A stretch of 64,000 nucleotides of DNA. It comes from JACJXW01 sp964418125. Its GTDB lineage: Bacteria > Bacteroidota > Bacteroidia > Chitinophagales > Saprospiraceae. Position 1 is the stretch's first letter, and the number at the start of each line of letters is the position of its first letter. The notes beneath the pieces were generated by a model. It had not been told where the DNA came from and did not search any database. It saw only the letters and a list, made by a program, of their open reading frames with translations. Of this stretch, positions 19,001 through 28,064 are shown piece by piece. The stretch is from assembly GCA_964418125.1 (NCBI GenBank), contig CAYQKY010000020.1:1-64000 (forward strand), given 5' to 3'. A program made the position numbers and the translations under genes.

Positions 19001-19462
19001 TAGCGGAGCGACGAAGCCATCTCCCCCGGCGCCCTCGGAGGTTTCGGTAGCCCCGTTGCCCAGTCCGGTGGGAGCGCTGGGAGCCGCGTAAGAACACCGA
19101 ACGGGGTTGCCCAGGCCGCCACAGCTTACCCCGGGCCCGTATATGGCAAAGTCATAATCGGCCGACCCGTTTGGTGCGATCGTAAAGGTGATCTCGCTAT
19201 TGGCCGGCATGGTATTGTTAAACTCAAAATAATACCATGCCGTGTTGCGCTCTCCGGTAAGGAGACATCCCTGGCTGTTGGAAGCAGGAGCAAAGTCGTT
19301 CACAGCCCCAATACCCTGCGGATTAAAAGAAATGGAGGCACTGCTGCACAGGACAATTGCGCTGGAACAGTCAGGCGCGCCCTGGCCGTAAGAAAAAAAC
19401 GGGAGCAGAGAAAAGAATAAAACAGCGGGCAGGCTATAATGACGAAAGTAAAATTGAAACAT
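13046..19462 (-). CDS. Giant repeat adhesin-like protein with type B T9SS sorting domain
   Basis: A 2138-residue secreted protein. Order: signal peptide ending near SYGQG (residue about 27); an N-terminal beta domain (TAWYYFEFNNTMP ... GGSAAPYLDC) to about 200; one Ig-like unit; 18 tandem repeats of about 70 residues, each with a C-x-G start, an aromatic-rich Y-x-W-S-x-G centre and a YSVTVTDxxGC end; four longer PKD-like repeats of about 90 residues with DAG; a SprB-like repeat (GGTPPYLYSFDG); and a C-terminal gliding-type domain (VPNVFSPNGDGKNDVF ... YNRWGEPVFE ... GWDGTY) that directs export by the type IX system. It is probably a surface adhesin or gliding-related filament. The paralogue lies 530 bases upstream. 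The paired Cys in each unit might form disulfides. Confidence 0.88.
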   Translation of the reverse strand: MFQFYFRHYSLPAVLFFSLLPFFSYGQGAPDCSSAIVLCSSASISFNPQGIGAVNDFAPASNSQGCLLTGERNTAWYYFEFNNTMPANSEITFTIAPNGSADYDFAIYGPGVSCGGLGNPVRCSYAAPSAPTGLGNGATETSEGAGGDGFVAPLQVQPGQGFYLVVDNFSSNNTSFNMNWGGSAAPYLDCTATPPCSVALNYSPNYTLCAGSGPVTLQGTISGATGTPSITWTGTNGGDAYLNNPFIANPTVTIPNGVSGTFQYTISVDQNGCIDEATVTVNASANPMPAISGNNVICQGEPTTLSATPGFSGYSWSNNQSGPNITVNTAGTYTVTVTNSQGCQGTASYTVSQLPVPIPNITGPASLCVNGDAILNAGAGYDSYLWSTGSPNQLAAVTGPGIYQVTVTQNGCQGTGQIMIQLSPDLLVTPTGDNTICPGQSADINAGGGYASYQWNNGSQEQINTVTAPGTYSVTVEDNQGCTGTASFTVSPVLPPEPSITGNLAICPGNSTTLDAGAAFTSYQWSTGSSNSIITANTPGSYSVTVTNAQGCTGSSTVEVTAAPGPMPEINGDTAICAGESTQLIATSGFSAYQWSNNGSGPVIDANVGGTYTVTVTDAVGCQGTASIEVLENSNPAPAIMGPAGLCPGNGATLTLSGQYQAYNWSSGEATDSISIPGSGDYSVTVTDANGCEGAASISIQEFSAPSPPTGIEVEYCQGDTATLSAPAGFAAYQWDGGSADSLIRVSAPGDYAYTVTDNNGCTGAGSITVVENALPDFSISGELQYCETASTSLQAPAGYTGYLWSTGDTSSVITASAPGQVSLMVTDSNGCSSEQVVTVVENPLPVANINGLLEFCTDGATTLSGEPGFAGYAWSTGSTQPSVSVNQAGDYSLTVTDANGCSSNASVTVAEIPELQPEITGVLDYCAGTSTTLQAESGYQSYSWSNGSSGPSATVSAPGAISLTVVDNNGCEGTSSVNIAELPLPQPTITGEDFFCEGTSTTLDAGGGYVAYAWPGSDSTQQLTVTQAGAYTVTVTDSNGCQGSATLEVEEAPAPTPVISGETMFCPEGSAELNIGNNYAAYLWSDGTTAAFTTVDQPGIYSLTVTDGFGCEGSASVDVVHFPTSPPEISGSLNYCPGESTSLNGEAGFSSYLWSNGAVSSSITVNADGAYGLTVTDNNGCQTSAEANVEAYAVSPPQISGDNAFCAGETASLQASSGFDSYTWSNGGTQPSITVSSGGVYSLTATDANGCNTTNSFSVTENPLPLVNIGGSTSYCIGGFTTLNAGGQYSSYNWTGGSTAPTLQVNQAGLYGLTVTDANGCVGSAEVQVTEDVELNPVITGPQSFCPGTSTTLDAGEGFQTYQWSDNTTGQLLVADSPGTYSVTVTDASGCTGDATVEVGEYPAPVPAIEGVPEYCAGSFTNLSVTGGNFTNYNWSTGAFGPEITASQPGSYSVSITDVNGCEETASVVVQENPLPVFQISGDLSFCEGDATTLSAPAGFAAYLWSNGAQEPSITVQSPGNYGLTVTNSFGCTSQQAVSTTRIPQPQADAGQPQVINCYSSEVTLGGNGSSQGATIIYQWSGPGIDASNENEQFPTVSVPGEYTLAAVNTTLGCDSEPSVVEVADDTDDPVVALEVLDVLDCVTPSVVVDAGNSSTGPDYAYQWFDGNMEPLSNQGLTLNATAAGAYSLLVTDTDSGCDALGSVEVAENFEYPSAEAGPPQHLDCEVNTVSLDGTGSQEGQSVVYSWATTSGSILNGGGSLNPDVDEPGTYVIMVTNTENGCSSTDSVLVTQDVEVPVADAGAAQEIDCLNPTVPLSGSGSSAGSQYVYQWAFGQPDSIVGSGLNYTAGQPGTYFIIVTDISNGCTNTDAVEVSQNAAAPSGINLVLDDPTCFGDADGSVIIGGIVGGTPPYLYSFDGQPLNNQSVFPNLSAGRYSVRVQDATGCEYELEAALEEGNDLMVDLGEDRTVKLGEAVELLARVNIDESEIAALSWNAADSLSCRDCLRPTVRPSTSGSYFIEVIDENGCVATDQVILFLDKTRRLYVPNVFSPNGDGKNDVFLPYAGPEVTSIRSFEIYNRWGEPVFEIYNFLPNDPSSGWDGTYRTELFNGAVFTWFAEVEFVDGVVEIFKGDVVLMR

Positions 19463-19992
19463 AAGATTTTGTTTTTATATCACCAGGGTTATACTAACCA
19501 ACTCAATTTGGGCCAAGGGTTAAAACAGGTTCTCACCTGCAGCTTCGATTCCGGACAGAGTAGCCCGGATGACTGTTATTTTTCTACTCTACCGCCTGGA
19601 GATAGCGCAATTAGGAGACGGATAAACCGATTATTTATCAGGGATGTCGATGTTTGAGCAGCCATTCAGCCTTTACTTCAGGGCAGGTGTTATCAAAATT
19701 ATTTACTGAGCGAAATTAGTGTTTCCTAAAGGAAAAAATAAAAAAAATACGAAAGGCGAAATGATAATTATCACTTCCCCGGGCCTGGCTGACAAAATTT
19801 TTTCTCCCATCCCGGGGTTGGCCTCCATTCGAGTTGGAGATAAGGGCAGGACGGGCATGCTTTTCTCTCTTTATTACCACGCGCCACTTTAGTGGCCTGT
19901 CCGAAAAAAGGCGCTTCCCCGGCATAGGAAGGGGGGTAAAACGGGCGCCAGGGAAGCATGGAGCAGCACCGAAACAGTGCCCGCTCCGGCCT
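19463..19992. other. 530-base gap between the two giant genes
   Basis: No gene is seen. A hairpin, GGAGCAGCAC (19960-19969) against GTGCCCGCTCC (19977-19987), lies 5 bases after the stop of the upstream giant gene and may end its transcript, though it has no T-run. A minus-strand TAATTTTG at 19694-19701 matches TAnnTTTG and could serve the downstream giant gene with a leader of about 230 bases; this is weak because of the distance. Confidence 0.45.
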
Positions 19993-22900
19993 TTATTTCA
20001 CAAGGGTGAGACTGCCTTCGAACAATTCCACCTCACCGTCAACAAATTCAATTTCAGCAAAATAGGCAAAAACGGCGGGGTCCAGCGCCTTGCCGCGATG
20101 CATTCCGTCCCATCCCATATGGGGGACATTGGGAGGGAAGTCGAACTGGGCAAACACCTGTTCTCCCCAGCGGGTCATGATCATCAGGCGCCGCACCTTG
20201 GCCACCTCGTCCGCGTTGGCGAATATGGTAAAGCGGTCATTGGCCCCATCGCCGTTGGGAGAAAAGGCGTTAGGAATATAAATATTCCGGCCTTTATTAA
20301 GAATAAGTTGTATTTCGTCAGAATCACGGCATCCATTTGTATCGATAACGGTAGCCCTGATCAGCGTGGATTGCAGTATCTGCAGTTCCTTGACCAGGCA
20401 CTTCGGGTCCATACAGGGAAAAGTGTCAACGGGAAAAGACCAGACGACCTCTCTGATCTCTTCAGGAACCAGGTTGGTCAGGGCCTGAAGGATAATTTCA
20501 TCACCCAGTTGAAGTTCCAGGTCACTGCCGAGCCTGACTTCCACATCATTACCGTCTTCCAGGAAAGTTTCAAGGCTGTATTCGCAGCCTGCGGCATCCT
20601 GCACGCTAACCTCATATACGCCGGCCGGCAGATTGGCAAACCGGGGCTGGCTTACGAACGGCTCCCCGTTAATGCTGAAGAGAAAGGGGGCTGTCCCCCC
20701 CTGTATTTCATTAACGGCAATGAGGCCATTGCGGTCGCCGGAACAAAGCGGGCCGATTGCATCAAGCTGCATGCCCCTCAGATAATTATCGGTTTCGAGA
20801 ACGGTGGCTTCATCAATGCTGCTGCATCCATTTGCCAGGTTGGTTACGGTCAGGTAATAGGCGCCGGGCTGGTTGACTGTTGGTTGCAGCGTACCACCTA
20901 TGGTAATACCATTCTCAGACCTCCATTCGTACTGAAAACCCGCTCCCTGGGAAGAATTGCCGCCATCCAGTATTGCCTCCTGCGCCACGCAATCGATCTC
21001 CTGGTCCTCTCCGGCACTGGCAACCGGCGCCTCGATATCCTGGCGGACCCGGACGGAATCCTGGCCCTCGCAGCCGCTAGTCTGGTCCAGTACAGTCAGG
21101 ATATACAGGCCGGGCGCATCGACCACGGGAGTAAGGCCCTGCGGAGGGCCTGCAAAGTTGCCGTCGCCGGTAGTCCAGGTATAAACCAGGCCGGTGGATT
21201 CAGAAATTACACTACCCGATAGTTCCAGTGAAGTGACATAACAGTTCAGCAGGCCTTCCGGGCCGGCATTTACCTGCGGATAATCATAATCGGCGGCCAC
21301 TTCAATAGTCTCAGAAGCGCTGCACCCCAGGAGAGTATCGGTAACCGCCAGGGAATAGGCGCCGGCAGCTGTTGCCGCCAGGCTTTGTCCATTTTCGCCG
21401 GACAGGGGGGTTCCCGAAGCGTCATACCACTGATAAATGAAATGCGCTCCCTGATCCGGCCCCACGCTGGCCACCGCCACCGTTGGTGTAGAACAGTCGA
21501 GAGTGTCCATTACATTAAGAGTAAACTCCGGCTGATAGCGAAGGTCTTCCACCAGCACTTCGGCGGGAGCGCCACTGCATAGATGGGTTGTCTGTACAAC
21601 CTCCACGGTATAGAGCCCCGGCGCACTGACCTGGGGCATGGGCAGGTTGCGGTTCCCATCGTCGATCCCGGGCCCGTTCCAGGTATACCGCAGCCCGTCT
21701 ACCGGGTTGGAGGAGCTACCTAACTGTACGGCCTCCTCGCGGCAGTCGATGGACTGCGGGGCCCCGGCGTTGATCTCGGGAAGGACGATCTCTTCTATCC
21801 CGATCGTATCGGTTGTTTCGCAACCATTATCTCCGAAGGCGGTTACGAAATAGGTGCCAGGCTGTTCAATGGTGGCCTGAGTGCCAGTGGAGCCGTCGAA
21901 CCACAACAGGCTCTCCCCGTCAGTTACGGCTTCCAGGACGGTGAAGCCACTCTGGCAAAAGGCCGTATCGCCGAAGACATCCAGGGAAGGGGCAGGCAGT
22001 GCCTCGAGGGTGAACTCGGCCATTCCCAGGCAGCCATTTGCGTCCGTCACGACGACAGAATAGACATCCGTCGTCCCGACAGCGATGGAACGCGTCCGTT
22101 CTCCGGTATTCCAGACAAACTCCTGGTAATCGCCATCGACTGCAATATCCGTAGTGGCGCCGACACCCAGGCAAATGGGGCTTCCACCGATGATCTCCGG
22201 TTCGGGTAACGGCAATTCCTCCACTTCTTCCGCTACGGCGCCGGTACAACCGAATCCGTCGGTAACCGTAAGCCCGTACAGGCCAGGCACATTAACCGGC
22301 AGGGTTGGTTCCTGCGAACCGTTTTCCCAAAGGTAAGTTTCAAACTGCCCTTCCACATAAAGCACTGAACTGTCGCCCAGGCAAAACTGCCCGCCCAGGA
22401 TCTCGGGTTGGGGCAGGGTCCGTTCGGTGACCAGGGCAGAAGCCACTGCCTGGCAGCCATTGGCACTGGTAATTGTAACGGTATAATCACCAGCCTGAGC
22501 GATCTCGATCAATTTTGTAGTATCTCCATTAGACCAGGCATAGGAAGGGTGGTTGCCAAAGGCAAAGATTTGGGTGCTGCCGCCTTCACAGAATTGTGTT
22601 TCTCCTCCAATGTTTGCCTGTGGGGGAGGGAACGCAAAGACCGGCATGGAAGCTGTACCATTACAACCATTGGCATCGGTGGCCGTGACGGAATAATTAC
22701 CCGGGCTGTTGACAGTAATCGACGAGTTGGAACTACCTGTACTCCAGTTGTAGGCTGTATATGGAGTTAGCAGGCTGAGGGTGGCGGACCCTCCGGGGCA
22801 GAATCCCCGATCACCGTCCAGGGCGGGCGGAACGGTTTCAAAATTCTCCACCAGGGCGGTGCCGGTTCCGGGGCATCCCAGGCTGTCTTCCACCATAACC

Positions 22901-25900
22901 GCATAGCTCCCGGGTTCGGTTACGGTTATGGAGTTGGCAGTAGAGCCGGTAGACCAGGCCAGAGCAGGCCATTCTCTTTCCACTTCGAGGGTAACTTCTT
23001 CGCCGGGACAGACAGTGGTTCCTCCAAGAACTACAGGCTGCGGCGCCGGCTGCTGAACGACCTCCACCGTATCCAGGCCCGAGCAGGAGCCGTCAGAAAC
23101 GATCAGGACATAAGAGCCGGGAGCATCCACCTCCCGCGTGGCGCCGGCGGAGCCGTCTTCCCAGAGGTAATACGTAAACCCGGGGTCTGCCTGCAGCACT
23201 ACCGAGCCGCCTTCACACAAGATGGTATCTTCCTGCAGGCCCGGGTCAGGCAGGGGCAATATCCTCAGGCCCGCCCAGGCCGTATCCCGGCAACCGTAGT
23301 TGTTGGTAACCACCACATTGTACAGCCCTTCTTCCGTTGCCGCCAACTGACGGCCGGTGAAGCCGTTCGACCATAGGTAGGATGTATGGTTGCCGGCATC
23401 GAGAATAGCCGTAGCTCCGTCGCAGACTTCAGGGGGGCCGGTGATGGAAGCCTGCGGAGCCGGTACATCCTCGACCTCGATAGCCGTTGTGCCCTGACAA
23501 CCGGCGGCATCCGTTACCGTAACGGAATAAAGCCCCGGCTGTGTCACCAGTAAGGAGCTGCCGGTAGTGCCGTCAGGCCAGAGGTAAGCTTCATAAGGCT
23601 CCTCCACGGCCAGCAGGGAAGAACTTCCCGGGCAGAGGTTGGGAGTACCATCAATCTGCGGAACAGGCAATTCGCTCTCCAGGACTTCTGCCTCATCCCG
23701 CGAAGAACATCCTACCGTATCCGTTACTTCCACTTCGTAATGGCCTGGTGCATCGATGAGAATGGAAGGAGTATTCTGTCCACCGGACCAGTTGTAAACG
23801 TAAGGCCCGGAACCCGCGTCCAATGTCAGGCTATTGCCTGCACACAAGATCATGGTATCGGCGAGAGTAACCTCCGGCAGGGGCTGAATGCGGACCGCCA
23901 GGGTATCGTAACCTTCACACCCCAACCCATTGGTAACGGTTACTGTATAAGATCCGCCCGAAGATACGGAGATGGCATTTGCCCCTGCTCCGGTCGACCA
24001 GGAATAAGAACTGTACCCAGGGCCCGCATCAAGGGTGGCCGTAGCCCCATCGCAGATGAGGCTGTCGCCGCTGATATCAACCGGCGTAGGCCCCAGTTCT
24101 TCAACCTGAAAGGTATAACTGCCAATACATCCATTGGTATCCGTCACTTCCACGCTATATTCCCCGGTGGCATCAAAAGTTTCTTCCGGCTGGGTGCCCC
24201 CGGTTGACCACCGGATATCCGGATAGCTTCCGGGCACAAGAGCCAGGGTTGTCGAGGTATTCTGGCAGAAAAAGAGTGTGCCGTTTACCTCGGGCTGGGG
24301 AATGGGGTTGGAAGATACGGTCACGTCCTGGCTATTACTGCAGCCATTATCACCGGTAACGGTAACGCTGTACACCCCCGGCTGGGAAACCCCGACAACC
24401 TGTCCGGCATCTCCGGTAGACCAGTTATATGCCGTGAAACCGGGGCCGGCGTCAATATCCAGCGTTTCATTTTCACAGAAAGAAAGAGCGGAAGGCAAAG
24501 AGAGCTGCGGCTGGCTGAGCAACTCCACGAAAAAAGTATCGGCGGCACTGCATCCTTCCGCATTGGTAACCGTAACGCTGTAATCCCCGGTAGCGTCAAC
24601 GAGTGTGGAAGGCGCCGTAGAATTGGTGGACCACAGGAAAGAATCAAATACCGGGCTAACCTCCAGGGGGGTATTGGCGCCGTAACAGATCGAATCGGGG
24701 CCGAATATCTGAGGGTCTGCCCCAGGCAGCGCTGCAATGTTGAGGGTATCGGCGCCCTGGCAGCCATACTCATCCCACACCTGAACAATGTAAAGGCCGG
24801 GGCCGGAAATGGTAAGCTGTTGGCCGGGTTCTCCCGAAGCCCACTGATAGGCAGAATAGCTTTCCGAAAGGCTGAGCGTGGCCTGCTCATCCGGGCAAAG
24901 GGCGGCCGGGCCGTTGATCTCGGGTTCCGGCGGAACAATTTCCAGGATAGCCCGGGAACCGGAACCGGAACATCCATTAGTGTCTACCACCTCAACGGAA
25001 TAGATTCCCGGTTCCGTTACAGACAGGTATTGCGCGCCGGAGCCGTCCTGCCAGGTATAGGAAGGATAACCGGGGCCGGCATCCAGTTGTAAGGTGTCTC
25101 CGGTGCAAAGGATGGAGTCCTCAGAAATATTTACCTGAGGAAGGGAATGTTCCGTTACATTCATTTCCTTGGCGATGGCGCAATTATTGCCTGCAGCCGT
25201 AACGGTAACGGAATAGAGGCCGCCGGTGCTCACTTCAATACTTTCGGCAGTACTGCCATTCGACCACCGGTAACTGTCGAAGCCGGAGCTGGCAGTGAGG
25301 GTAATGGTATCCCCGCTGCAGAAAGAAGCAGGGCCCGAAAGGCTGAAAGAACTGGTGGGCAGGACATTCAGCCTGAGGGTATCGCGATGAATGCACTCAC
25401 CGCTTTCTACAGTGAGTACATAGACAATCTCCCCTTGAAAGCTGGGCGGAAAAGTAACGGTAGGCTGAGGGCTGTTGGGATCGTCGAGATAAGCTTCTTC
25501 GCCGTTGGCGCCCGTCCAGGTATAAATTTCGTAACCGGTGGTGAAAGTAGCGCTGCCGATGAGTTGGAAGGGAATATCGCCGCTGCAAACGGTGCTGTCT
25601 CGGCCGGCATCGGCCACCATCTGCGGGCAGTTGGGGTTGGCCAGGCAGTCGAGATAAGGGGCGGCGCTTCCTCCGAAGGAGATGTTGAACCCGCTAGAAA
25701 GGCTGGCGTCGTCGTAAAATTCATTAACGTAGAGGTAAAAGCCCTGCCCGGGGTATACGGCCAGGGGAGCAAGGTAGCCATTGCCAAACGGCCCTTCGCT
25801 TACATCCAGCTCACCGTTACCCAGGCCGGTCAGCGGGCAGAAGCCGCAGCTGAACTGGTTGTTGGAGAAGACCCAGGCGTAGCTGCATCGTACCGGGCTG

Positions 25901-26247
25901 CCGAGGCTGTCACAAGGCGTATCGGCAGCGTAGAGGGAAAAATCGTAGTCGATCTCCCCATCCTCCACGGGGTCAATGGTAAATTCAATGATGCTGCTAT
26001 CCGGCATATCGGTACGAAAACGGAAATAAAGCCAGACGCTCTCCGTTTCTCCCGTGAGCTGACAGTCTCCGAGTTGATTATCAGGGTTGTTAAAATCCGG
26101 TAAGCCCGGCCCTCCTTCCAGGGTTATAAGCTGGTCTCCACACACTACGATAGCTCCGGGGCAATCTGCCGTTACCTGCGCCTCCAGAATGCATGGAATA
26201 AGGGCGGCCAAGAGCAATAAACGGTTTTTGAGTTTCCTGCACCTCAT
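19993..26247 (-). CDS. Giant repeat adhesin-like protein with type B T9SS sorting domain (paralogue)
   Basis: A 2084-residue paralogue of the protein encoded at 13046-19462, with the same plan: signal peptide (ending near LEAQV), N-terminal domain (SVWLYFRFRTDMPDSS ... GGSAAPYLDC), one Ig-like unit, 17 repeats of about 70 residues of the C-x-G / Y-x-W-S-x-G / YSVTVTDxxGC type, four longer PKD-like units, a SprB-like repeat (GGTAPFLFSINGEP), and a C-terminal sorting domain (IPNAFSPNGDGANDRF ... MTRWGEQVFA ... GWDGMH). The repeats differ from one another and from those of the neighbour, so the duplication is old. An extra CGFCP insertion is found in the N-terminal domain. Probably exported by the type IX system and attached to the cell surface. 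Confidence 0.88.
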   Translation of the reverse strand: MRCRKLKNRLLLLAALIPCILEAQVTADCPGAIVVCGDQLITLEGGPGLPDFNNPDNQLGDCQLTGETESVWLYFRFRTDMPDSSIIEFTIDPVEDGEIDYDFSLYAADTPCDSLGSPVRCSYAWVFSNNQFSCGFCPLTGLGNGELDVSEGPFGNGYLAPLAVYPGQGFYLYVNEFYDDASLSSGFNISFGGSAAPYLDCLANPNCPQMVADAGRDSTVCSGDIPFQLIGSATFTTGYEIYTWTGANGEEAYLDDPNSPQPTVTFPPSFQGEIVYVLTVESGECIHRDTLRLNVLPTSSFSLSGPASFCSGDTITLTASSGFDSYRWSNGSTAESIEVSTGGLYSVTVTAAGNNCAIAKEMNVTEHSLPQVNISEDSILCTGDTLQLDAGPGYPSYTWQDGSGAQYLSVTEPGIYSVEVVDTNGCSGSGSRAILEIVPPEPEINGPAALCPDEQATLSLSESYSAYQWASGEPGQQLTISGPGLYIVQVWDEYGCQGADTLNIAALPGADPQIFGPDSICYGANTPLEVSPVFDSFLWSTNSTAPSTLVDATGDYSVTVTNAEGCSAADTFFVELLSQPQLSLPSALSFCENETLDIDAGPGFTAYNWSTGDAGQVVGVSQPGVYSVTVTGDNGCSNSQDVTVSSNPIPQPEVNGTLFFCQNTSTTLALVPGSYPDIRWSTGGTQPEETFDATGEYSVEVTDTNGCIGSYTFQVEELGPTPVDISGDSLICDGATATLDAGPGYSSYSWSTGAGANAISVSSGGSYTVTVTNGLGCEGYDTLAVRIQPLPEVTLADTMILCAGNSLTLDAGSGPYVYNWSGGQNTPSILIDAPGHYEVEVTDTVGCSSRDEAEVLESELPVPQIDGTPNLCPGSSSLLAVEEPYEAYLWPDGTTGSSLLVTQPGLYSVTVTDAAGCQGTTAIEVEDVPAPQASITGPPEVCDGATAILDAGNHTSYLWSNGFTGRQLAATEEGLYNVVVTNNYGCRDTAWAGLRILPLPDPGLQEDTILCEGGSVVLQADPGFTYYLWEDGSAGATREVDAPGSYVLIVSDGSCSGLDTVEVVQQPAPQPVVLGGTTVCPGEEVTLEVEREWPALAWSTGSTANSITVTEPGSYAVMVEDSLGCPGTGTALVENFETVPPALDGDRGFCPGGSATLSLLTPYTAYNWSTGSSNSSITVNSPGNYSVTATDANGCNGTASMPVFAFPPPQANIGGETQFCEGGSTQIFAFGNHPSYAWSNGDTTKLIEIAQAGDYTVTITSANGCQAVASALVTERTLPQPEILGGQFCLGDSSVLYVEGQFETYLWENGSQEPTLPVNVPGLYGLTVTDGFGCTGAVAEEVEELPLPEPEIIGGSPICLGVGATTDIAVDGDYQEFVWNTGERTRSIAVGTTDVYSVVVTDANGCLGMAEFTLEALPAPSLDVFGDTAFCQSGFTVLEAVTDGESLLWFDGSTGTQATIEQPGTYFVTAFGDNGCETTDTIGIEEIVLPEINAGAPQSIDCREEAVQLGSSSNPVDGLRYTWNGPGIDDGNRNLPMPQVSAPGLYTVEVVQTTHLCSGAPAEVLVEDLRYQPEFTLNVMDTLDCSTPTVAVASVGPDQGAHFIYQWYDASGTPLSGENGQSLAATAAGAYSLAVTDTLLGCSASETIEVAADYDYPQVNAGPEGLLNCYVTSLELSGSVISESTGLVYTWTTGDGNFAGPPQGLTPVVDAPGLYILTVLDQTSGCEGQDSVRVRQDIEAPVASAGEDQEIDCVAQEAILDGGNSSQGAGFQYEWRSENGITIGGTLQPTVNQPGAYYLTVTNLANGCSSIDEATVLETDNYLRGMQLDAIGPLCSGDRNGLIAVNEIQGGTAPFLFSINGEPFVSQPRFANLPAGVYEVSVQDAAGCEYSLETFLEDGNDVEVRLGSDLELQLGDEIILQALTNLVPEEIREVVWSFPVDTFPCMDPKCLVKELQILQSTLIRATVIDTNGCRDSDEIQLILNKGRNIYIPNAFSPNGDGANDRFTIFANADEVAKVRRLMIMTRWGEQVFAQFDFPPNVPHMGWDGMHRGKALDPAVFAYFAEIEFVDGEVELFEGSLTLVK

Positions 26248-26716
26248 TTAGATAGTTTTTACTATTCCGGCATAGCCGGCTTTTGATGCCAGCAAAATTG
26301 ATCGCTATGCATCATGGGATTATAATAGGGCCACGTTCAAGGGTGCATTTTTCATACAGAAGCATATTCACTTCTGGGTACCACCGGGGAAACAGGTACT
26401 TTTGAGCCTGGGGGAGCGGACAATTCAACGAATATACAAAACAAAGATAATTTTTTATTTGATAAATCTGAGTATCACCCGCTCATAAACTCCGTCATCC
26501 GGAGTACGCTTAGTGTTGAAACTTTAAAATGATATTGATCTGGATAGCGTGTTTGCAGTACTCATGGGAAGCGCCGGGCACGGTATTCCCCCGTTCAGAT
26601 GCGATCCGGCAAAGGCCGGGCTTCTGGCCGGAAGAAACAGCCCCGCCCCTACCTTTCTCGATCATTAGACCCTGCGAAGGAAAGAAGCGCTGCTCCTTGA
26701 AAATATTTTTTTGACA
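26248..26716. other. 469-base gap upstream of giant gene
   Basis: No gene is seen. A small perfect hairpin CCGGC-ATA-GCCGG lies about 20 bases upstream of the giant gene start (about 26268-26280). A minus-strand TATCTTTG at 26442-26449 matches TAnnTTTG and might be the promoter, giving a leader near 190 bases. The rest up to the proline dehydrogenase stop shows nothing I can name. Confidence 0.4.
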
Positions 26717-27973
26717 TCACCCGGCCAGCCCTCTCCGTTTCATTTCGATCTGCACCAGCTGAAATTCGCGGCTCATATCACCGGTAACGGAGCTGTTCTC
26801 CTGGGCTCTGCGGATGAGGTAAGGGACCACCTCCCGCACCGGTCCGTAGGGTACATATTTGGCGACATTGAAGCCTTCTTTCGCCAGGTTGAAGGTAAGG
26901 TTGTCACTCATCCCGTAAAGCTGGCAGAAATTGAGGTGGGGATGATTGCGCAACAAGCCTTTACGCCGTATCAGTTCGGCCTGCAACAGGTTGCTCTCCA
27001 CGTTATGAGAAGCATTGCAGGAGGCGATGTGTTCATAGTTGTCTACACAGAACCGAAGGGCCATATTATAGGCATCGTCAGTAGCGGCTTTATTGGGATG
27101 TATGGGCGAAGGATATCCCATTTTCTCTGCCCGTTCCCGTTCTTTTTCCATATAGGCGCCGCGCACCAGTTTGGCGCCGAGGAGGTAGCCTCCTTTTCTG
27201 GACTGGTTGTAGGAATCGATCAGGAATTGCAGCCGGTCCTTACGATACAGCTGAAAGGTGTTGTAAACGACCACCTTGTCCCGGTTGTAACGGCGCATCA
27301 TGATAGACACCAGGTGGTCGATGCTGTCCTGAATCCAGCTCTCCTCCGCATCAAAAAAGACAGCTACGCCTTTTCTGGCGGCGACATGGCAGATGGAGTC
27401 GATGCGCTTGAGTACACTTTTGTATTCTTTCCGGCTTTCTTTATTGAAGGATTCTCCCTGTTGCAGGGCTTCCAGCAGGCCGAAGCGGGCCATGCCGGTA
27501 ATCTTGGTGCTCACAACCGGAATATGCTCCGACCGGGAAGCAAATTCGATCGCCCGGATCGTTTCATTCATGGTATGGTTGAAATCCTCCTCCTTTTCCT
27601 TGGCTTCGGCGCCGTAATCGAGTATCGTCAGGCACTTCTGGCCGGCCAACCTGTCGATGGTGCTCTGGCACTCCAATAAGGTAGTACCCCCGCAAAACTG
27701 TTCGAAAATTGTGCTTTTCACCACGGATTCCACAAAAGGAAGGTGCAACCGGATCGCCGCCAGCCCGAGACGGGAGCCGATGCCCACCAGCCAGTGCTTG
27801 TTCATCAACCCAAAGAGCCAGGCAGCCTTTTTCAGTTCCTCATCCGACTTGATGGCAAAAGCAGTTTCCGTATTGGAAAAATCAACCACGGCTTGCTCTT
27901 TTCCTTCCATGATCGCTTGCACCATTTCTCTTATGAATTTTAAATCCTTTACAGGTTTACCGATTTCTTCCAT
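26717..27973 (-). CDS. Proline dehydrogenase (PRODH family)
   Basis: FAD-dependent oxidation of proline to pyrroline-5-carboxylate, the first step of proline catabolism. The protein has 418 residues, the stand-alone form, without the P5C dehydrogenase part of PutA. Family features: DYGAEAK (strand with flavin contact), VFFDAEESWIQDSIDHL, VVYNTFQLYRKD, GAKLVRGAYMEKER, and near the C-terminus the substrate-binding YVPYGPVREVVPYLIRRAQEN, with the paired arginines that hold the proline carboxylate. It is followed by the giant-protein genes and preceded by aroE, with no clear metabolic link to either. Confidence 0.92.
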   Translation of the reverse strand: MEEIGKPVKDLKFIREMVQAIMEGKEQAVVDFSNTETAFAIKSDEELKKAAWLFGLMNKHWLVGIGSRLGLAAIRLHLPFVESVVKSTIFEQFCGGTTLLECQSTIDRLAGQKCLTILDYGAEAKEKEEDFNHTMNETIRAIEFASRSEHIPVVSTKITGMARFGLLEALQQGESFNKESRKEYKSVLKRIDSICHVAARKGVAVFFDAEESWIQDSIDHLVSIMMRRYNRDKVVVYNTFQLYRKDRLQFLIDSYNQSRKGGYLLGAKLVRGAYMEKERERAEKMGYPSPIHPNKAATDDAYNMALRFCVDNYEHIASCNASHNVESNLLQAELIRRKGLLRNHPHLNFCQLYGMSDNLTFNLAKEGFNVAKYVPYGPVREVVPYLIRRAQENSSVTGDMSREFQLVQIEMKRRGLAG

Positions 27974-28064
27974 GAACAGGCCCGGGTTTAAAAGTTGATT
28001 GGTAATTCACGTGCAAAAGGTGAAGAAGTATCGTTCCCCACCTCTTTCATTGACGCAAAATAAG

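Noticed and set aside
19834..21222. Long plus-strand open frame (462 codons) antisense to the second giant gene
   Set aside because: The codons mirror the repeats of the minus-strand gene, there is no protein family likeness, and the minus-strand gene is well supported.
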